Origin: Spirochaetae bacterium HGW-Spirochaetae-5
GTDB taxonomy: Bacteria > Spirochaetota > UBA4802 > UBA5550
DNA length: 52,478 nucleotides
NCBI GenBank assembly: GCA_002839285.1
Contig: PGXT01000011.1
Span: 6,059 to 58,536, forward strand
Direction: 5' to 3'
Below, piece after piece: positions 19,250 through 27,837 of the stretch (position 1 is its first letter; each line of letters opens with the position of its first letter). The position numbers and the translations under genes were made by a program. The notes under the pieces are model-generated. The model saw only the letters and a program-made list of their open reading frames with translations, did no database searches and had not been told where the DNA came from.

Positions 19250-20107
19250 ATGAACAGTAAACTTTTATTATTCTCAATTTTAATTCTTGTTGTGTCAAAT
19301 CTCTCTTTCAGGTGGCCGCTGGATAATGGTGTTATTACATCAACCTTTGGTGAATCACGAGGGGATCATTTCCATGACGGTATAGACATGATAAGTCCCT
19401 CAGACAATGTCTACCCGGTAAAGGATGGTACACTTCTTTACGCATGGAATAAATCATTTTTTCCTCTAGAGAATTACTGGGGCGGGGGTAATTATAAAAT
19501 TATAGCGCATGATAACGGAATCATGTCTGTGTATATGCACCTTCAGGATATTGATAGCCTTAAACTGAATTACAGCAACTCAGATGTTGTAGGCCTTGTT
19601 GGTAATACCGGTCATTCTTACGGAAAGCATATACATTTTTCCATATTAGATATTGAGAAAAAAGAATCTATTAATCCCATGAAATTACTTCCGGTACATA
19701 ATGACCAGAAAGCCCCTGAAATTTATAACTTTTATATAAAGATAGATGACAGATACATAAGAATTAATGATAATTCCGATATCCGGCTGACAAAGCATTA
19801 CCCGCTTCTGGTTGAAATTAAAGATACTATAAAAGGTAATGAAAATCTCGGCATTTATAGAATTAAAGCTCTTTTCAACGGCAAAGATGCAGGTGACCAT
19901 GAATTCAGCAAAATTAATTATTCAGCAAATGGACTGGTTGTTAATAACCGGATATTCCCGGATCTGTTTGACGAGAAAGGTTATTATAAACTTTCAGGTC
20001 TTGTTTTTAACGAAGGAATAAACACTTTAGCTGTTACAGTTTCTGATTTTAATGGCAATACATCAGAAAAAGTATTTACTGTAAATGTAAACCTCGATAT
20101 TCAATAA
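19250..20107 (+). CDS. M23 family (LytM) peptidase, exported
   Basis: About 285 residues. The start is ATG 19250 with GGAG at 19241-19244; longer open frames run back into the PBP gene and are not used. After a signal peptide the LytM fold follows at once: STFGESRGDHFHDGID supplies the His and Asp zinc ligands, then YMHLQD and GKHIHFSI with the catalytic and ligand histidines. A C-terminal beta-rich region of about 120 residues is unassigned. It likely cuts peptide cross-links next to the synthase encoded upstream. Confidence 0.88.
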   Translation: MNSKLLLFSILILVVSNLSFRWPLDNGVITSTFGESRGDHFHDGIDMISPSDNVYPVKDGTLLYAWNKSFFPLENYWGGGNYKIIAHDNGIMSVYMHLQDIDSLKLNYSNSDVVGLVGNTGHSYGKHIHFSILDIEKKESINPMKLLPVHNDQKAPEIYNFYIKIDDRYIRINDNSDIRLTKHYPLLVEIKDTIKGNENLGIYRIKALFNGKDAGDHEFSKINYSANGLVVNNRIFPDLFDEKGYYKLSGLVFNEGINTLAVTVSDFNGNTSEKVFTVNVNLDIQ

Positions 20108-20109
20108 GT

Positions 20110-20146
20110 CTGCGGCAGAGAATAAAAGATCTGCAGTCTCTGTTTT
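20110..20146 (+). terminator. Weak terminator-like hairpin after the M23 gene
   Basis: GGCAGAGA near 20114-20121 can pair with TCTCTG near 20140-20145, followed by TTTTCTT. The stem is short and the loop long, so it may only attenuate readthrough into the XRE gene. Confidence 0.3.
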
Positions 20147-20236
20147 CTTCCGGGCTATTCCGGGGTGAACGTGACTATAACAGTTCCTGATTTGCTGTAG
20201 AAGTACACATTGTTCCTTTCCTGAGGAGGTCTGAAG

Positions 20237-20665
20237 TTGGGAAATAAACTGTCTCATTTAAGAAGAGCACGAGGGATTAAACAATATAATCTGGCAAGGA
20301 TACTTGATGTGTCCCCTTCTTTTTTATGTAAAATTGAAAAAGGGCTTCAGGAACCTACAGATATATTCAAAAAAAAATGCGCCGATTTTTTCAATGAACC
20401 GGAGGAATTTTTATTCCCTGTTACAGATAATAAAAAAGAGACTGTAATATCCGAAGGTGTATCAGGGGGCAACAATCTCTGGACGATACGGCTGAAAAAA
20501 AATCTTAAGCAGAATAAACTGGCTGAACTCATAGGATGCTCACCCTCATATTTATCAAAAATAGAAAAAGGACTTCAGGAGCCGAATAGTATTTTTAAAA
20601 AAAAATGTGCTAAAATTTTAAAAATTAAAGAGATGGATCTTTTTCCGGAAAGTAAGTCAGTTTAA
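20237..20665 (+). CDS. Double-HTH XRE-family regulator (internal duplication)
   Basis: 142 residues holding two similar helix-turn-helix units, about 5-61 and 84-137. Each contains SPSFLCKIEKGLQEP or SPSYLSKIEKGLQEP followed by an IFKKKCA helix. The similarity extends to the DNA, so this is an in-gene duplication. The start is TTG at 20237 with a strong SD (GAGGAGGT at 20223-20230). The stop overlaps the ATG of the CorC gene (TAATG), so the regulator and the CNNM pair are co-expressed. The target is unknown; autoregulation is plausible. Confidence 0.85.
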   Translation: MGNKLSHLRRARGIKQYNLARILDVSPSFLCKIEKGLQEPTDIFKKKCADFFNEPEEFLFPVTDNKKETVISEGVSGGNNLWTIRLKKNLKQNKLAELIGCSPSYLSKIEKGLQEPNSIFKKKCAKILKIKEMDLFPESKSV

Positions 20666-21924
20666 TGGACTATATTTTAATACATATAATAATTCTTGTA
20701 ATACTACTGGCAATGTCCGCATTTTTTTCAGGAACAGAAACAGCGCTGTTCTCTTTAAAAAAGGCAGATCTTCACCGGTTTGAAATATCAAAAAAACCTG
20801 GAGAAAATTCCATCGCAAAGACGATGAAGGAACCTGAAAAAGTTCTTATAACACTTTTAATCGGGAATCTTTTTGTAAATCTTTCACTTACCGCAATAGC
20901 AACAAATTTCATGCTGAGTTATTTCGGACATTATGGCCATCTTATAACTATAGCATTTGTAACACCATTAATACTGATTCTCTCAGAAATAACACCGAAG
21001 ATAATAGCGATCAATAACTTCCGTTCTTTAAGTAAAAGCTTTTTCCCCTATGTAAATTTATTCCATAAAATTTTATCTCCAATCAGATATTTTATTCTTT
21101 TTTATTCTAACATTATAATCAGTTTTTTGAATCTGAATCTTCAGCACAGCAATCTTACAGAGGATGAACTCGGTCATGTTATCACAAGCAGCGAAAAACA
21201 GGGTCTGATAAATAAACAGGAGAGTGAAATTCTCAAGAATGTCCTGAGGTTTACAAAAAAAGAAGCATCAAATATTATGTACCCCAGGAATCAGGCATTA
21301 TTCATTGAATATGGCTCAACGATTGCCGAGGCAATGACATTAATTCTTGAAAATGAAATTGTCAGAATTCCTGTTTATAAAAATGATCCCGATAATATTG
21401 TAGGAGTTATTGACTCCAGAGATATGATCTCCTCCTTTCTGAGCAGCAGAAAAAAAAGTATAAATAAATTTATACGCCCAATTGATTTTTTCCCATTCTC
21501 AAAAGACCTGAATGAGCTTCTCAATGATTTTCTGAAAAAGAAGATTCAGATAGCAATTGTTGTAGATGAATACGGAGGAACCGCGGGAGTTGCCACTTTA
21601 AACTCGATTCTTTCAGCTCTTCTCGGGAAAGATTTCGGGAAGTGGGAAAATTTTAAAAGAGATATGGTCAGAGATCTTGGAGAGGGTAACTATATAGTAT
21701 ATGGTGAAATGCAGCTTGATGAATTTAATACTTTTTTCAATCTGAATCTTTTAAGCAGTAATTCCGATACAATCGGAGGTTATATTATTGAGGAGCTGTC
21801 CTCAATTCCTGAAAAAGGGGATTCCATTGTTATCGAAAATCTTGATTTAAAGATAAAAAGTGTAGTTAAAAGAACAATCAAAACTGTGGAAGTTAAAAAG
21901 ATAAGCCACGAAAAGGCCAGCTGA
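20665..21924 (+). CDS. CNNM/CorC (HlyC-type) membrane protein 1
   Basis: 419 residues: DUF21/CNNM membrane domain with four hydrophobic segments (about 5-140, FSGTETALFSLKKADL typical), a CBS pair (about 200-320, with VVDEYGGTAGVAT) and a C-terminal CorC_HlyC domain (about 335-415). The family is linked to magnesium and cobalt efflux or homeostasis in the inner membrane. It overlaps the upstream regulator and the downstream paralogue by one base each (TAATG, TGATG). Confidence 0.88.
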   Translation: MDYILIHIIILVILLAMSAFFSGTETALFSLKKADLHRFEISKKPGENSIAKTMKEPEKVLITLLIGNLFVNLSLTAIATNFMLSYFGHYGHLITIAFVTPLILILSEITPKIIAINNFRSLSKSFFPYVNLFHKILSPIRYFILFYSNIIISFLNLNLQHSNLTEDELGHVITSSEKQGLINKQESEILKNVLRFTKKEASNIMYPRNQALFIEYGSTIAEAMTLILENEIVRIPVYKNDPDNIVGVIDSRDMISSFLSSRKKSINKFIRPIDFFPFSKDLNELLNDFLKKKIQIAIVVDEYGGTAGVATLNSILSALLGKDFGKWENFKRDMVRDLGEGNYIVYGEMQLDEFNTFFNLNLLSSNSDTIGGYIIEELSSIPEKGDSIVIENLDLKIKSVVKRTIKTVEVKKISHEKAS

Positions 21925-23174
21925 TGTCAGAATTTTTCATTTACCAGCTTATAATTGTTTTCTTTGTAGTCGCCTCTGCTTTTTTTTCAAGCATAGAGAC
22001 TGCTATAATTTCAACACGAAGAATTTCTATCGAAACATTGAGTAAAAGAGGTGACAAGAGGGCTATCAGAAGCTTGAAAATTCTCAATGATATCGAAGAC
22101 GCCATAGGAATGGTGTTAATCGGTAATAATATTTCAAATATCGCCGCCACTGCTTTTATTACTTATGTTGTAACTAAAGTTTATTTTTATAATGACACAC
22201 AGCTGTTGTTTGTAACAATTATTCAGACAATGATTTTTCTTTTATTTTGTGAAATAACCCCTAAACTTATATCGAAAGCAAATTCAGAATCTATCCTGAT
22301 GTTCTTCTCTATGCCGATTCTGATTTTAATGATTTTTTTTAGACCTTTAATTAAACTAGCACTTTTATTTTCTGAAACAATAACCCGTTTTTTCAATATT
22401 CAACCCGGCGAGATATCTCCTATTAAAAGCCGGGACGATATAGCCACTTTTATTTCTATCGGAAGAAAAGAGGGTATTATTGACGAAGAAAAAAATATTT
22501 ATCTCTCCGAAATTCTTTCTTTTAAAAATGCCCATGCATATGAAATTATGATTCCGGCAGTGGACATTATCTCTGTTGATATAAATGATTCATGTAAAAG
22601 TATTATAGCAGTGATTGAAAAAACCGGATTTTCAAGACTTCCAGTATACATGACAAAGGATGACAATTTTATAGGTTATATTTATTACAGAGATCTTTTG
22701 AAAAATCCAGGCAGTAAAATTGATGATATCCTCATCGAACCTGTGTTTATACCAGAGACTAAAAATGTATTTGATATTTATAATAAAATGCAGAAAGAGA
22801 GAATACCTCTTCTGTTTGTAATCGATGAATACGGCAACACTTCAGGTATGCTTACATTCGAAGATATCGCAGAAGAGATTGTAGGTGAAATTCAGACTGA
22901 TGACCATCCCACTGAAAAAATAATTACGAAGCTCACTGAAAAGAAATATATCCTCAGCGGCCGTCTTGATATTGATTACTTTCAGCGGTACTTCAATATC
23001 ACAATTAATAAAAGACACTTTGAAACTCTCGCAGGGTTTATTATGAGTTTAAGTGGAGATATCCCCGTCAAAGGGGACCATATAAAATTTAAAGAATATG
23101 AATTTATAATTGAAGAAACAGGTTTAAGAACTATCGAAAAAGTTCTTTTTATACTACCCGGAAATAAAAAGTAA
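21924..23174 (+). CDS. CNNM/CorC (HlyC-type) membrane protein 2
   Basis: A 416-residue paralogue of the previous gene with the same order: CNNM membrane domain (FFSSIETAIISTRRISIE), CBS pair (VIDEYGNTSGMLTFEDI) and CorC_HlyC tail. The back-to-back arrangement suggests a hetero-oligomer. It ends 6 bp from the convergent HIT gene. Confidence 0.88.
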   Translation: MSEFFIYQLIIVFFVVASAFFSSIETAIISTRRISIETLSKRGDKRAIRSLKILNDIEDAIGMVLIGNNISNIAATAFITYVVTKVYFYNDTQLLFVTIIQTMIFLLFCEITPKLISKANSESILMFFSMPILILMIFFRPLIKLALLFSETITRFFNIQPGEISPIKSRDDIATFISIGRKEGIIDEEKNIYLSEILSFKNAHAYEIMIPAVDIISVDINDSCKSIIAVIEKTGFSRLPVYMTKDDNFIGYIYYRDLLKNPGSKIDDILIEPVFIPETKNVFDIYNKMQKERIPLLFVIDEYGNTSGMLTFEDIAEEIVGEIQTDDHPTEKIITKLTEKKYILSGRLDIDYFQRYFNITINKRHFETLAGFIMSLSGDIPVKGDHIKFKEYEFIIEETGLRTIEKVLFILPGNKK

Positions 23175-23179
23175 AAAAC

Positions 23180-23527
23180 TTAACGCTGCAGCATCGGCCC
23201 AAGATTATCTTTACCGCCGAGTATATGCATATGCAGATGAAAGACCTCCTGACCCGCAGCTTTACCATTGTTAATAATTATACGATATCCGTAATCGGGG
23301 AGATTTTTATTTTTTGCAATCTCCTTTGCTGCTGTAAACATGGAGGCTGAAATATCGGCATCAGCCGGAGAAATATCATCAATAGACTCAATATGCTTTT
23401 TGGGAATGATTAATATATGAAGTGGTGCTGCCGGATTTATATCATTAAAAGCCACAACATTTTCATTTTCATATATTATCTGCGCCGGAATCTCTTTTGT
23501 CACTATTTTGCAGAATATACAGCTCAT
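23180..23527 (-). CDS. HIT-family nucleotide phosphoramidase (HinT-like)
   Basis: A 115-residue purine nucleotide-binding hydrolase of the HinT branch. FCKIVTKEIPA and FNDINPAAPLHILIIPKKHI are typical. The histidine triad HLHMH is at 97-101. The length is normal and the ATG is the only good start. It is cytoplasmic and shares no clear operon, lying downstream of the lipoprotein gene after a hairpin. Confidence 0.92.
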   Translation of the reverse strand: MSCIFCKIVTKEIPAQIIYENENVVAFNDINPAAPLHILIIPKKHIESIDDISPADADISASMFTAAKEIAKNKNLPDYGYRIIINNGKAAGQEVFHLHMHILGGKDNLGPMLQR

Positions 23528-23556
23528 TTAATCACACTCCATGTAAAATATTATAC

Positions 23557-23600
23557 CTCCACGCCGCCCGCCGCCTCCGGCGGCGTGGAGAATTGAGCTT
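23557..23600. terminator. GC hairpin with T-run (dispersed GC-hairpin family)
   Basis: A perfect 12-bp stem, CTCCACGCCGCC at 23557-23568 with GGCGGCGTGGAG at 23579-23590, is followed on the plus strand by GCTTTTTT. Near-identical hairpins occur at 34727-34755 and, eroded, at 39500-39526 and about 2624. On the plus strand it has intrinsic-terminator form, but the flanking genes here are both on the minus strand, so I treat it first as a dispersed palindrome. Confidence 0.5.
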
Positions 23601-23636
23601 TTTTACTTTAGAACAGTTAAAGAATAAATACTGATT

Positions 23637-24263
23637 TTAAATAATATTAGAATCATCCGCTGCTTCAGTTTTATCAGAGTCAGATTCAACTATTCCCGGG
23701 ACAGGGGAAATATTATCATAATTTTTCTCTTCATATTCCTTTAAACTCTTCTCACCTGTTTCAAGATGTTTTTTCAGATTAATCAGAATATAATCCTGAT
23801 TATTTATCTCTGTATTAAACAGTTTTAGAGTGGAATTATTACTGTACATACCCAATTTAAATTTTAAAATATCAGGGTTCATATAATCCTGATCAAATAT
23901 AATGGTAATTCTATTACTCTCTTTATCAGTTTTACTCCATGTATGCTTTGTAATCCGGAACGATCCGTCAGGCTTAAGAACTGCAGTATCTCCCGATTTG
24001 ATAAATTCATTATAATCGGTAATATCAATTATTATATTATACTCCTGGGCAAGCATAAACATAATCTTCTTAACAGGAAATTTTTTAAAGAAAATCATGG
24101 CACTCTCTTTTGTCTGTCCCGGAAGAATAAACTGGAACTCGGTAAAAAAGAATTTTTTATCGGGGAGTTTATTAATATTTTCTTTTGTATTTAAGAAACA
24201 ACCGGTAAAGAAAAATAGTAAAAAAAGAATTACTGCATGATTTCTAAGCATTTTTTTATTCAT
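23637..24263 (-). CDS. Lipoprotein of unknown function
   Basis: 208 residues with signal sequence and lipobox FTGC (Cys near 22). The middle (about 35-95) looks like an AMIN/STN-like small alpha-beta module (FPVKKIMFMLAQEYNIII), as found in secretin-linked or wall-anchored proteins, but the match is only by eye. The tail is charged (EEKNYD, then an acidic end). It follows traB by 7 bp with GGTGATA as RBS. I do not recognise the family with certainty. Confidence 0.6.
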   Translation of the reverse strand: MNKKMLRNHAVILFLLFFFTGCFLNTKENINKLPDKKFFFTEFQFILPGQTKESAMIFFKKFPVKKIMFMLAQEYNIIIDITDYNEFIKSGDTAVLKPDGSFRITKHTWSKTDKESNRITIIFDQDYMNPDILKFKLGMYSNNSTLKLFNTEINNQDYILINLKKHLETGEKSLKEYEEKNYDNISPVPGIVESDSDKTEAADDSNII

Positions 24264-24270
24264 ATAATTA

Positions 24271-25464
24271 TCACCATAAAAATTTTAATAAAGCAGGAAG
24301 CGCAACAAATGTTCCGATTGAGGATCCTATTGATGAAAAAACAAATACAAGAAATATTCTTGTAAGTCTGTTGCTCCACCAGTCTCTTATTTTTAAAGCA
24401 TTACCGTTAAGCTGTTCAAAATCTTTTATCCTCGGCTTCACAAGCATTGCCTGAACTAAAGCTGTTACCATGCCTGCACCTATGGTGGGATTCAGACTTG
24501 TAACAGGCGCCGCAATGAAAGATACAACAATTGTGACCGGATGAGCCAGCGCCAGAACAGATCCGATTACAGTTAAAACACCATTGGCCATGATCCACAC
24601 AAAAATAAATTCTTTAGCAACGCTCTCTTTACCGAAGAAAAAACCCGCTGCAAAAAAAATCATTATTATAAGAGGGATAGTCCATGGGATTATTTTACCT
24701 GCAATACTTTTGGGAGGTATAAAATCGATCTGATTTTTCACCTCATCAGATACTGATGTCTGGATGTTTTTCAGTATACCTGGAACATGACCAGCTCCAA
24801 CAACTGCGATTGTAATATCTCCCGATTTCTGCTGAATCCCATGCGTAAGATAAAGATCTCTTTCGTCTATAAGCACCTTTTTGGTTTCAGGCAGTTCCTT
24901 CGAGAATGATTGAACCAGAGCTTCAATGGCATCCTTTTTTTTAAGATCTTCAATATTTAAATTATCAAATTCTTCGTTTTCAGTAAATATCAGGCTTCCG
25001 AGGAACTTAAATTTATCTTTGAATGGTGTTAAACGCCATGCTCTTTTTAGAGTTATTCCAATATTCCTGTCTATAAGCTGCAGCTTATAACCATGATCTT
25101 CTGCAAGATTTATAGCCCTTATGAACTCTTCTCCAGGTCTGCTGCCGGTTTTTTCAGATATTTTTTTTTGAAAAGATGAGAGGACAAACTGGCCTATAAA
25201 GAAAAAAAGCTGTTTCTTCTTTATTATTTCAAAAATATCAAGTTCCTCATATCTCTTTTTTTGCGTAATACTCTGGTATCTCTGCTCATCAAGTTCAATA
25301 CATACTGTATCAGGTTTGATCTCCTTTATTTTATCTTCAACCAGTTGAGCAGAGTTTTCAGAAACATGTGCAGTACCTATGAGGTAAACGATTTTACCCG
25401 TACTGAAACTGATTTTATGGACATTATTTTCAATTTCATCTATGTCCGGTCTTATATAGTTCAT
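24271..25464 (-). CDS. TraB/PrgY family membrane protein
   Basis: About 397 residues. The N-terminal domain has the TraB signatures LIGTAHVSENS, CIELDEQRY and LIDRNIGITLKRAW; the C-terminus has three to four membrane helices (about 265-395). Family members were first known for shutting down pheromone signals and resemble TIKI-type metal proteases; the bacterial role is unsettled. I take ATG 25464 rather than GTG 25470, because AAGG overlaps the GTG and is correctly spaced for the ATG. Confidence 0.85.
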   Translation of the reverse strand: MNYIRPDIDEIENNVHKISFSTGKIVYLIGTAHVSENSAQLVEDKIKEIKPDTVCIELDEQRYQSITQKKRYEELDIFEIIKKKQLFFFIGQFVLSSFQKKISEKTGSRPGEEFIRAINLAEDHGYKLQLIDRNIGITLKRAWRLTPFKDKFKFLGSLIFTENEEFDNLNIEDLKKKDAIEALVQSFSKELPETKKVLIDERDLYLTHGIQQKSGDITIAVVGAGHVPGILKNIQTSVSDEVKNQIDFIPPKSIAGKIIPWTIPLIIMIFFAAGFFFGKESVAKEFIFVWIMANGVLTVIGSVLALAHPVTIVVSFIAAPVTSLNPTIGAGMVTALVQAMLVKPRIKDFEQLNGNALKIRDWWSNRLTRIFLVFVFSSIGSSIGTFVALPALLKFLW

Positions 25465-25803
25465 TTTCACCTTGATTTTAAAATATTTAAATTTACATAT
25501 GCTTTTATGTCAACCGGGTATAATTGTTATTTAAATCCGGTTTTTATTATAATATTTAACGAATGAAATAGTTAACAATCTGTCGTTTCGACAGGCTCAA
25601 TACACCGCATTTCGAAGAAGCGTTAGCGACTGAGAAATCTTGGATTTCTCACATACGTTCGAAATGACAGGATCTAATTCAGTTGTGAAACACCATATTT
25701 TGTAAACAAAATCGCTCACTATTTGTGGAACAATACCGATTTTATTATTATCAAAAGCAGAGTATTTATGGCAATATAAAAAATTTATTTTTAAATTTTT
25801 ACA

Positions 25804-25867
25804 GGTAGCAGATTATTTTTTTGGGTGCGTATGCGCGAAGCACTGTGCCCCAAAAATAAAACCGCTA
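25804..25867. repeat. Three-armed palindromic repeat, copy B (internally deleted)
   Basis: The outer arms GGTAGCAGATTATTTTTTTG (from 25804) and the complementary CAAAAATAAAACCGCTACC (to 25867) are kept, as are GCGTATGC and the GCGAAGCACTGTGC half of arm 3. The right half of arm 1 and all of arm 2 are missing. Confidence 0.6.
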
Positions 25868-25991
25868 CCATTTTTACATATCGTGAGTAAGAATTTGGAC
25901 CTTGATTATTGTTACAGTCAATAAGCAATAACTACTGAATATGTATAAAATAATTTTTTTCTTTCATAAATGTTTCTTGAGAATAAAAATG

Positions 25992-26020
25992 TTTACATTA
26001 ATTTTTTGTTATGATTATCT
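25992..26020 (+). promoter_or_regulatory. Candidate promoter for the STAS-HD-SPL unit
   Basis: TTTACA (25992-25997), 17-bp spacer, TTATCT (26015-26020), 33 bp before the ATG. Weak, by eye only. Confidence 0.3.
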
Positions 26021-26053
26021 AAAAATATAAATTTTACATAGCCGGAGTTAAAA

Positions 26054-26428
26054 ATGGGAAATGATAAAGCATTTACAAACAGCTACGATTCAGCAGATAA
26101 AATTCTTACTGGGAAAATTCAGTTAAAAACCATGGGGAAAGATGATGCAAAGTCGATTTATGATTTAACTGTTGAAGGATTGGAGCTTTATCCCGACTAT
26201 AGTGACTATATTCTTGATGCTTCCAGCGTAAACGAAGTGACAGCAGCATCTTTCGGATATTTAATGAAAGCACTCGGAGCAGTAAAAAAAACTGCAGGAT
26301 ATATGATTCTTATATTGACAGAAGATATATTACAGAAATTTATGATCACTAATCCGGAAATGTTCGATTATTACGCAGTTTTTTTTAATACGGAAGATGC
26401 AGTTAAATACATTAAATCAAAAAGATAA
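26054..26428 (+). CDS. STAS-domain protein (anti-sigma antagonist-like)
   Basis: 124 residues. The C-terminal 75 match the STAS fold: DYILDASSVNEVTAASFGYL corresponds to the D-x-S-G... DSSGLG region of SpoIIAA-type antagonists. By my alignment the phosphorylated Ser position is Ala, so it may not be switched by phosphorylation. It lies 3 bp before the HD-domain gene and is probably a regulatory partner of it or of the RsbU-like phosphatase. Confidence 0.7.
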   Translation: MGNDKAFTNSYDSADKILTGKIQLKTMGKDDAKSIYDLTVEGLELYPDYSDYILDASSVNEVTAASFGYLMKALGAVKKTAGYMILILTEDILQKFMITNPEMFDYYAVFFNTEDAVKYIKSKR

Positions 26429-26431
26429 CAA

Positions 26432-27820
26432 ATGATAAACCAGAATAGTTATATTACAATAAGTCTCAGCGACTTAAAACAGAATATGATGGTGATAAAA
26501 ACCGGTAATATTCCAGTATGGAGAAAAAATAAAACAGGACAATTTGTTATTGTCCCTCTGGAAAAGCTTGAGCAGTTTCTCGGAGATAATGAGAAAACTG
26601 ACATCGTTTTTTTTATTGATGAGGAGTGGAAAACCCAGATCATCACTGGTGATGAAGATGCGATAAAAAAAATGATAATAGGCCAGAACAGGGTATCAAA
26701 TACCGGTGCTGAATTCTATCAGGAGAAACGGATAGAATTCCAGAAGATGACCCCTCTGCAGAGAGATAAAAAATATCAATCTGTTCTTTTCTCTCTTCAA
26801 AGCATTGAATCTTCCAAAAAGGACTTAAGCGAAGAACTTCTGGTTAATCTCATAGAAGCTGTGTCAGATGCTTTTGTACTTAATAAAGCCACTTTTGAAG
26901 AGAATTATGAAGATAGTTCAAATGTCTCTTCCGATCATATCAAAGCGATGGCCAGGAATACCACATCTTTAGTGCAGAGTATAATGGGTATTTTTAAGAA
27001 CAGCAGTGCGACTAACAATTTTATAAATATGCTCGGAGAAAAATCCACAGGGTCAACCCTTGATCATATGAACTCGGTTTTTCTGATTTTTCTGCCGCTC
27101 TGTTATTTTTATAATTCATATTTTGCCAAAGGAAAAATTGCCCGGATCAGATCTGAATACAGATCTAAATATTATAAATATTATCAGAAACTTATTCCCG
27201 AAAATCCTCCTGAAAGTCTTGAAGATGTTTTTAACGGAGGGATGCGGGAGATCCCCATGGATAAACTCCTGCAGTTCAGTATAGGTGCTCTGCTTCATGA
27301 TATAGGGAAAATTGATAATATCGATTATTTTGAAGGACAGGGTGCATACGACAGAAAAATCATAATGAAACATGCTCCGATCAGCTACAATATGATTGTC
27401 AAAACACGTGAATTTGATTCCGAAGTTGCTCTCCTTGCAGCTCTTCATCATGAATATTATAATGATCCTGCCGGCTACGGAATTTCTAAAATACTCTTCC
27501 CCGACAGTACGAGAAAATTTAAAACACCTCAATATTGTCTTACATATGATATATCAGAAATTAAAAACGGCAGAGCTCTCGCATATGTTCCTATCAAATT
27601 ACTCGAGATTGTTGATGTTTTCGATGCACTGACAGATAAAACCCGGCGCTATAGAGAGAAAGAGTTTTCGATAGATGAAGCCCTGGAGATAATGAAAAAT
27701 GACTTCATCGAAAAAAGTCTAAAGATTGACCCCATTCTGTTTACTATATTTCTCGATTATATAAACAGCCACTCTGTACTTAAAGATAAAACATTACTTC
27801 AGAAATTAATGATTAAATAA
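26432..27820 (+). CDS. HD-GYP-like phosphodiesterase/signal protein
   Basis: 462 residues. The N-terminal 250 residues are unassigned; the C-terminal HD domain has HDIGKID (about 289-295), KHAPISYNMI and LHHEYYNDPAGYGI (about 334-347). The metal-binding HD and HHE motifs are present, but GYP reads GYG and the spacing is altered, so cyclic-di-GMP hydrolysis is likely only by analogy. It is co-transcribed with the STAS gene (3-bp gap). Confidence 0.75.
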   Translation: MINQNSYITISLSDLKQNMMVIKTGNIPVWRKNKTGQFVIVPLEKLEQFLGDNEKTDIVFFIDEEWKTQIITGDEDAIKKMIIGQNRVSNTGAEFYQEKRIEFQKMTPLQRDKKYQSVLFSLQSIESSKKDLSEELLVNLIEAVSDAFVLNKATFEENYEDSSNVSSDHIKAMARNTTSLVQSIMGIFKNSSATNNFINMLGEKSTGSTLDHMNSVFLIFLPLCYFYNSYFAKGKIARIRSEYRSKYYKYYQKLIPENPPESLEDVFNGGMREIPMDKLLQFSIGALLHDIGKIDNIDYFEGQGAYDRKIIMKHAPISYNMIVKTREFDSEVALLAALHHEYYNDPAGYGISKILFPDSTRKFKTPQYCLTYDISEIKNGRALAYVPIKLLEIVDVFDALTDKTRRYREKEFSIDEALEIMKNDFIEKSLKIDPILFTIFLDYINSHSVLKDKTLLQKLMIK

Positions 27821-27837
27821 CCCACTGGAAAAGCATT

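Larger units (their letters stand above)
25465..26053. other. Intergenic region with two repeat types
   Basis: No credible gene. At 25579-25671 lies a hairpin repeat: CTGTCGTTTCGA with TCGAAATGACAG as outer arms and GAGAAATC (25632-25639) with GATTTCTC (25643-25650) inside. At 25804-25867 lies a deleted copy of the three-armed palindrome. A candidate promoter for the STAS gene follows. Confidence 0.5.
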
